A DNA stretch of 7,252 nucleotides from Deltaproteobacteria bacterium (GTDB lineage: Bacteria; Desulfobacterota; Syntrophia; Syntrophales; UBA2210): the NCBI GenBank assembly GCA_011056825.1, contig DSBH01000055.1:1-7252 (forward strand), read 5' to 3'. Made by a program: the position numbers and the translations under genes. The notes under the pieces are model-generated. The model was not told where the DNA came from, searched no databases, and saw nothing but the letters and a program-made list of their open reading frames with translations. Below, piece by piece: positions 4,334 through 7,252 of this stretch; within the stretch, counting starts at the first letter, position 1; each line of letters starts with the position of its first letter.

Positions 4334-6736
4334 TTACAGGCCCTGTTTTTTCTCTGTTTCCAGAATATCCAGCGTGGTTTTGATGACCGTGTCGGCATTG
4401 AGCGACATGCTGTTGATGCCGCATTCCACGAGGAAACGGGCGAATTCCGGATAGTCGCTCGGAGCCTGGCCGCAGATGCCTATTTTCTTCCCGATGGTTT
4501 TCGCCTTCGAAATGGCGGTCCTGATCAGTTCGAGCACCGCTTCGTTTCGTTCATCAAAGATATGTGCTACCAGTGAGGAATCACGGTCCAGTCCCAGGGA
4601 AAGCTGGGTCAGGTCGTTCGATCCGATGGAGAATCCGTCGAATATCTCGCCGAATTTCTCGATGAGAATGACATTGCTGGGAATTTCCACCATCATGTAA
4701 AATTCAAGACCGTTTTCTCCCTGCGTGAGGCCGTTTTCTCCCATGACCCGGATGACTTCCTTGCCCTCGTCGACAGTCCGGCAGAAGGGAACCATGAGTT
4801 TTACGTTGGAAAGTCCCATTTCATCCCGCACTTTTTTCATGGCCTTGCATTCAAGCGCGAATCCTTCCCGGTAACGGTCGTTGTAGTAACGCGAGGCGCC
4901 GCGGAACCCGATCATGGGGTTTTCCTCCTCGGCTTCGAAAAAGGAACCGCCGAGCAGGTTGGCATACTCATTACTCTTGAAATCGCTCATCCTGACGATG
5001 ACATCGTTCGGATAGAACGCCGCCGCGATTTTGGCAACACCCTGGGCCAACCTGTCGACGAAGAAATCCCCCTTCGTCTCGTAGCCGCGGGTCAGGAGCT
5101 CGATTTGCCGCCGCACCTTTTTATTTGTCACCGTCTCGAAATTGATCAGTGCCATGGGATGTATCTGGATGTTGCTGATAATGAATTCCAGGCGGGCGAG
5201 ACCGACGCCGTCGTTGGGAATCGAGGCGTAATTGAAAGCCATGTCGGGATTGCCGACGTTGAGCATGATGTTCGTTTTCGGACGCTTCATTTCGTCGAGG
5301 CTGATCCGGTCGACGTTGAACTTGAGTATGCCCTCGTAGACGCGGCCTTCCTCGCCTTCGGCGCAGGAAACGGTCACGTCTTTTACCTTTTCAAGTGCCT
5401 CCGTTCCGTTCGATGTTCCCACGATACAGGGTACACCCAGTTCACGACTGACGATCGCCGCGTGGCAGGTTCTGCCTCCCTTGTTGGTGACAATAGCGGC
5501 CGCGATTTTCATGATCGGTTCCCAGTCGGGATCGGTCATGTCGGTGACCAGCACCTCGCCGGCCTTGAAATCCCTGATTTCAGTGACCTTGTGAATGACA
5601 TTGACCGGGCCCGCGCCGATTTTCGATCCCACGGCCGTACCCGTTACCACCGGAGTTTTCTGCTCGAGCAGTTCATAGCTTTCCAGGATGTTCATGTCAC
5701 GCTGCGACTGGACCGTTTCCGGCCGCGCCTGAAGAATGAACAGGTCGCCCGTGACACCGTCCTTGCCCCATTCGATGTCCATGGGTTTGAAGTAGCCGGC
5801 CTGCTGTGAATAATGATCTTCTATAATCATGGTCCATTCAGCAAGCTTGATGATTTCGTCGTCTGTGATGCAGAATTTCTGTCGATCTTTTTTGGAAACG
5901 GGGATGGTCTTCGTCGATTCTTCCTTGTTGCGTGCGTAAACCATCTTCACTTCCTTGGCTCCCAGCTTTTTTTGAACAATAGGCCGGAAACCCTTGCGAA
6001 GCGTGGGCTTGAAGACATAAAACTCGTCGGGATTGACTGTTCCCTGCACGACAGTTTCGCCCAGGCCGTATGAACCGGTAATAAGAACGGCGTCTTGGAA
6101 TCCCGATTCCGTATCGATGGAAAAAATAACGCCGGATGAGGCAATATCGGAACGGACCATTTTCTGGACGCCAATGGACAAGGCGACCTCCATGTGGTCG
6201 AAATTCTTGTCGAACCGATACGAAATGGCCCTGTTCGTGAAAAGTGAGGCGAAACATTTTCTGCAGGCGTCGATGAGCGCCTCAGGTCCGCGGATGTTCA
6301 GAAAGGTTTCCTGCTGGCCGGCGAAACTGGCGTCGGGAAGGTCCTCCGCCGTGGCGGAACTGCGGACTGCTACGTCGGTATTCTTTCCGTACTCTTTGCA
6401 CAACTCGGCGTAGGCTGCCTTGATTTCCTTCTCCAGGTCGTCGGGAAGCGACGCATTGTAAATGAGCGAACGAATCTTTTCACCCTTTGTTGCCAGACCT
6501 TGCAGATTGCGGGTGTCCAGATCCGATAGAAGGTTCTCGATTTCGGCCCTGATGCCGGCCGATTCGAGCAGGTACCGATAGGCGTGGGCGGTTATTGCGA
6601 AGCCGTCGGGAATGCTCACCCCCTTGGGGGTCAGTTCGCGTCTCATCTCGCCCAGCGATGCATTTTTGCCGCCGACCTGGGGAATGTCTCCAAGCCTCAA
6701 ATTGTCGAACCATATGATTAACCGAGTATCATCCAT
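4334..6736 (-). CDS. ppsA: Phosphoenolpyruvate synthase (pyruvate, water dikinase)
   Basis: PpsA converts pyruvate, ATP and water to PEP, AMP and phosphate, the entry step to gluconeogenesis from pyruvate, lactate or acetate-derived carbon. It acts in the cytoplasm. The protein has 800 residues, close to the 792 of E. coli PpsA, and all three domains are present. The N-terminal ATP-grasp domain (about 1-345) has GGKNASLGEM (22-31) and VAVRSSATAEDLPDASFAGQ (122-141). The central swivelling phosphohistidine domain has GGRTCHAAIVS, with the catalytic His at 425. The C-terminal PEP/pyruvate TIM barrel has VRMSDFKSNEY (581-591), GFRGASRY (611-618), GSNDLTQLSLGLDRDS (705-720) and catalytic Cys755 in GICGQAPS. 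Nothing is missing or odd. The ATG start is supported by AGGAGG (complement of 6744-6749) seven bases upstream. It is a single gene with its own promoter. Pyruvate phosphate dikinase is excluded by the shorter length and the PpsA-type motifs. Confidence 0.97.
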   Translation of the reverse strand: MDDTRLIIWFDNLRLGDIPQVGGKNASLGEMRRELTPKGVSIPDGFAITAHAYRYLLESAGIRAEIENLLSDLDTRNLQGLATKGEKIRSLIYNASLPDDLEKEIKAAYAELCKEYGKNTDVAVRSSATAEDLPDASFAGQQETFLNIRGPEALIDACRKCFASLFTNRAISYRFDKNFDHMEVALSIGVQKMVRSDIASSGVIFSIDTESGFQDAVLITGSYGLGETVVQGTVNPDEFYVFKPTLRKGFRPIVQKKLGAKEVKMVYARNKEESTKTIPVSKKDRQKFCITDDEIIKLAEWTMIIEDHYSQQAGYFKPMDIEWGKDGVTGDLFILQARPETVQSQRDMNILESYELLEQKTPVVTGTAVGSKIGAGPVNVIHKVTEIRDFKAGEVLVTDMTDPDWEPIMKIAAAIVTNKGGRTCHAAIVSRELGVPCIVGTSNGTEALEKVKDVTVSCAEGEEGRVYEGILKFNVDRISLDEMKRPKTNIMLNVGNPDMAFNYASIPNDGVGLARLEFIISNIQIHPMALINFETVTNKKVRRQIELLTRGYETKGDFFVDRLAQGVAKIAAAFYPNDVIVRMSDFKSNEYANLLGGSFFEAEEENPMIGFRGASRYYNDRYREGFALECKAMKKVRDEMGLSNVKLMVPFCRTVDEGKEVIRVMGENGLTQGENGLEFYMMVEIPSNVILIEKFGEIFDGFSIGSNDLTQLSLGLDRDSSLVAHIFDERNEAVLELIRTAISKAKTIGKKIGICGQAPSDYPEFARFLVECGINSMSLNADTVIKTTLDILETEKKQGL

Positions 6737-6776
6737 GGAAAGACCTCCTGTGGGGGTTCTTTTTGTGAGGAGAAAA

Positions 6777-6805
6777 TATCTATCAGTATTGTTCCGTTAA
6801 GTCAA
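6777..6805 (-). promoter_or_regulatory. Promoter candidate for ppsA
   Basis: On the minus strand TTGACT (complement of 6800-6805, five of six consensus bases) is followed after 17 bases by TAGATA (complement of 6777-6782). The -10 is only a partial match, but spacing and position are right: the start would fall near 6770, giving a leader of about 35 bases. Confidence 0.5.
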
Positions 6806-6847
6806 CTTGAAAGCCCGCCGGGATGCTCTGAAAACGTGAATAACAGG

Positions 6848-6863
6848 CAAAACCGGCGGTTTG
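6848..6863 (-). terminator. Weak terminator-like hairpin after the GlmU-like gene
   Basis: AAACC and GGTTT arms (6850-6854 and 6858-6862) close a three-base loop about 24 bases after the stop codon. A C-G pair beyond a bulged A (6848/6863) extends the stem. Only a short, broken T-rich stretch follows on the minus strand, so termination here is uncertain and read-through into ppsA is possible. Confidence 0.3.
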
Positions 6864-6886
6864 TTCCACGTGACGGCACCCGGGGT

Positions 6887-7252
6887 TCACGGCAGACGCT
6901 GCCGTAAAATGTGGTGGGCCTCGTCGAGCTGTTCGGGGGTGTTGATACCCGTCGCTTCCCGGTGGTCTGTCAGCTCATACGCGCAGACGGTACGACCTCT
7001 CCGGGCGGCCTCCCCGACAATGTCCGTAAGATAATACTCCCGCTGCGCGTTGTCGGTCCTTACCGCGTCGAGTGCGTCAAACAGGAAGTCACTCTCAACG
7101 CAATAGATACCCGTGTTTATTTCGCCGATTTTTTTTTCGGCATCACCGGTGTCCGCCTCCTCGACGATACCGGCGACACGACCTTCGGCGTCCCTGATTA
7201 CACGTCCGTATCCCGAAGGATCGGGCGGCCGGGAGGTAAGCACGGTGACGGA
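6887..7252 (-). CDS. GlmU-like sugar-1-phosphate nucleotidyltransferase, single-domain (5' end outside window)
   Basis: The frame is open to the window edge, and 121 residues are visible. The GTG at 7243-7241 is an internal Val, within SVTVLTSRPPDPSGYGR, so the gene starts beyond 7252. The sequence matches the second half of the GlmU uridylyltransferase domain, which joins UTP and GlcNAc-1-phosphate to give UDP-GlcNAc for peptidoglycan and LPS. Visible motifs are DPSGYGRVIRD, GIVEEAD (equivalent of E. coli Glu154), EINTGIYC (Asn169 equivalent at 7115-7117), REYYLTDIV, and EATGINTPEQL with the metal-binding Asn227 equivalent at 6941-6943. The protein ends about 17 residues after that Asn. The hexapeptide-repeat acetyltransferase domain of bifunctional GlmU (about 456 residues) is therefore absent. 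No remnant of it appears in any frame of the 150 bases downstream, so this looks like a genuine short form. A related nucleotidyltransferase with another sugar substrate is possible, so I give no gene symbol. A run of nine A on the coding strand encodes EKKI (7129-7137). Confidence 0.88.
   Translation of the reverse strand, partial: SVTVLTSRPPDPSGYGRVIRDAEGRVAGIVEEADTGDAEKKIGEINTGIYCVESDFLFDALDAVRTDNAQREYYLTDIVGEAARRGRTVCAYELTDHREATGINTPEQLDEAHHILRQRLP

Noticed and set aside
5105..5809. 234-codon open frame on the plus strand, antisense to ppsA
   Set aside because: It lies wholly inside the firmly identified ppsA gene, and its product resembles no family. Long antisense frames arise from codon bias.

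Overview
The window reads as an ordinary chromosomal segment of a moderately GC-rich Gram-negative bacterium, most likely from Desulfobacterota (the former Deltaproteobacteria: syntrophs, sulfate reducers and relatives). The main pointer is the large protein encoded at 2551-4257. I recognise its sequence pattern from memory as the DUF6178 family, which I associate mainly with that group. The organism call is an inference and not a certainty. There are no tRNA or rRNA genes, CRISPR arrays, insertion sequences or phage genes in view.

Layout from left to right. (1) Bases 1-1282, plus strand: the 3' part of an unrecognised, beta-strand-rich protein whose start lies outside the window. Its C-terminal half looks like two diverged copies of one module. 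(2) 1283-1717: a 435-base intergenic region. It holds several short hairpins, a clear intrinsic terminator (1381-1410), and then a promoter with a perfect TTGACA -35 box flanked or overlapped by operator-like dyads. Next comes a long, hairpin-rich leader for (3) a small heat-shock protein of the Hsp20/alpha-crystallin family (1718-2224). (4) 2225-2550: a hairpin, a strong terminator, a weak promoter candidate and a perfect 14-bp palindrome. (5) 2551-4257: the DUF6178-type protein of unknown function, ending at a strong hairpin terminator. (6) 4334-6736, minus strand: a complete phosphoenolpyruvate synthase (ppsA), convergent with the previous gene, with its own promoter and Shine-Dalgarno sequence. 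(7) 6887-7252, minus strand: the C-terminal part of a GlmU-like sugar-1-phosphate nucleotidyltransferase. It stops right after the uridylyltransferase domain, without the left-handed beta-helix acetyltransferase domain of bifunctional GlmU.

The genes look like mostly separate transcription units: each intergenic region contains a terminator, a promoter, or both. No pathway unites them. PpsA makes PEP from pyruvate for gluconeogenesis, and the GlmU-like enzyme would feed nucleotide-sugar or cell-envelope synthesis. Hsp20 is a holdase chaperone, and two proteins are of unknown function.

I did not find a convincing new multi-gene system. The points most worth a second look are the duplicated-module protein at the left edge, the single-domain GlmU-like enzyme, the DUF6178 protein with a palindrome in its leader, and the structured regulatory leader of hsp20.
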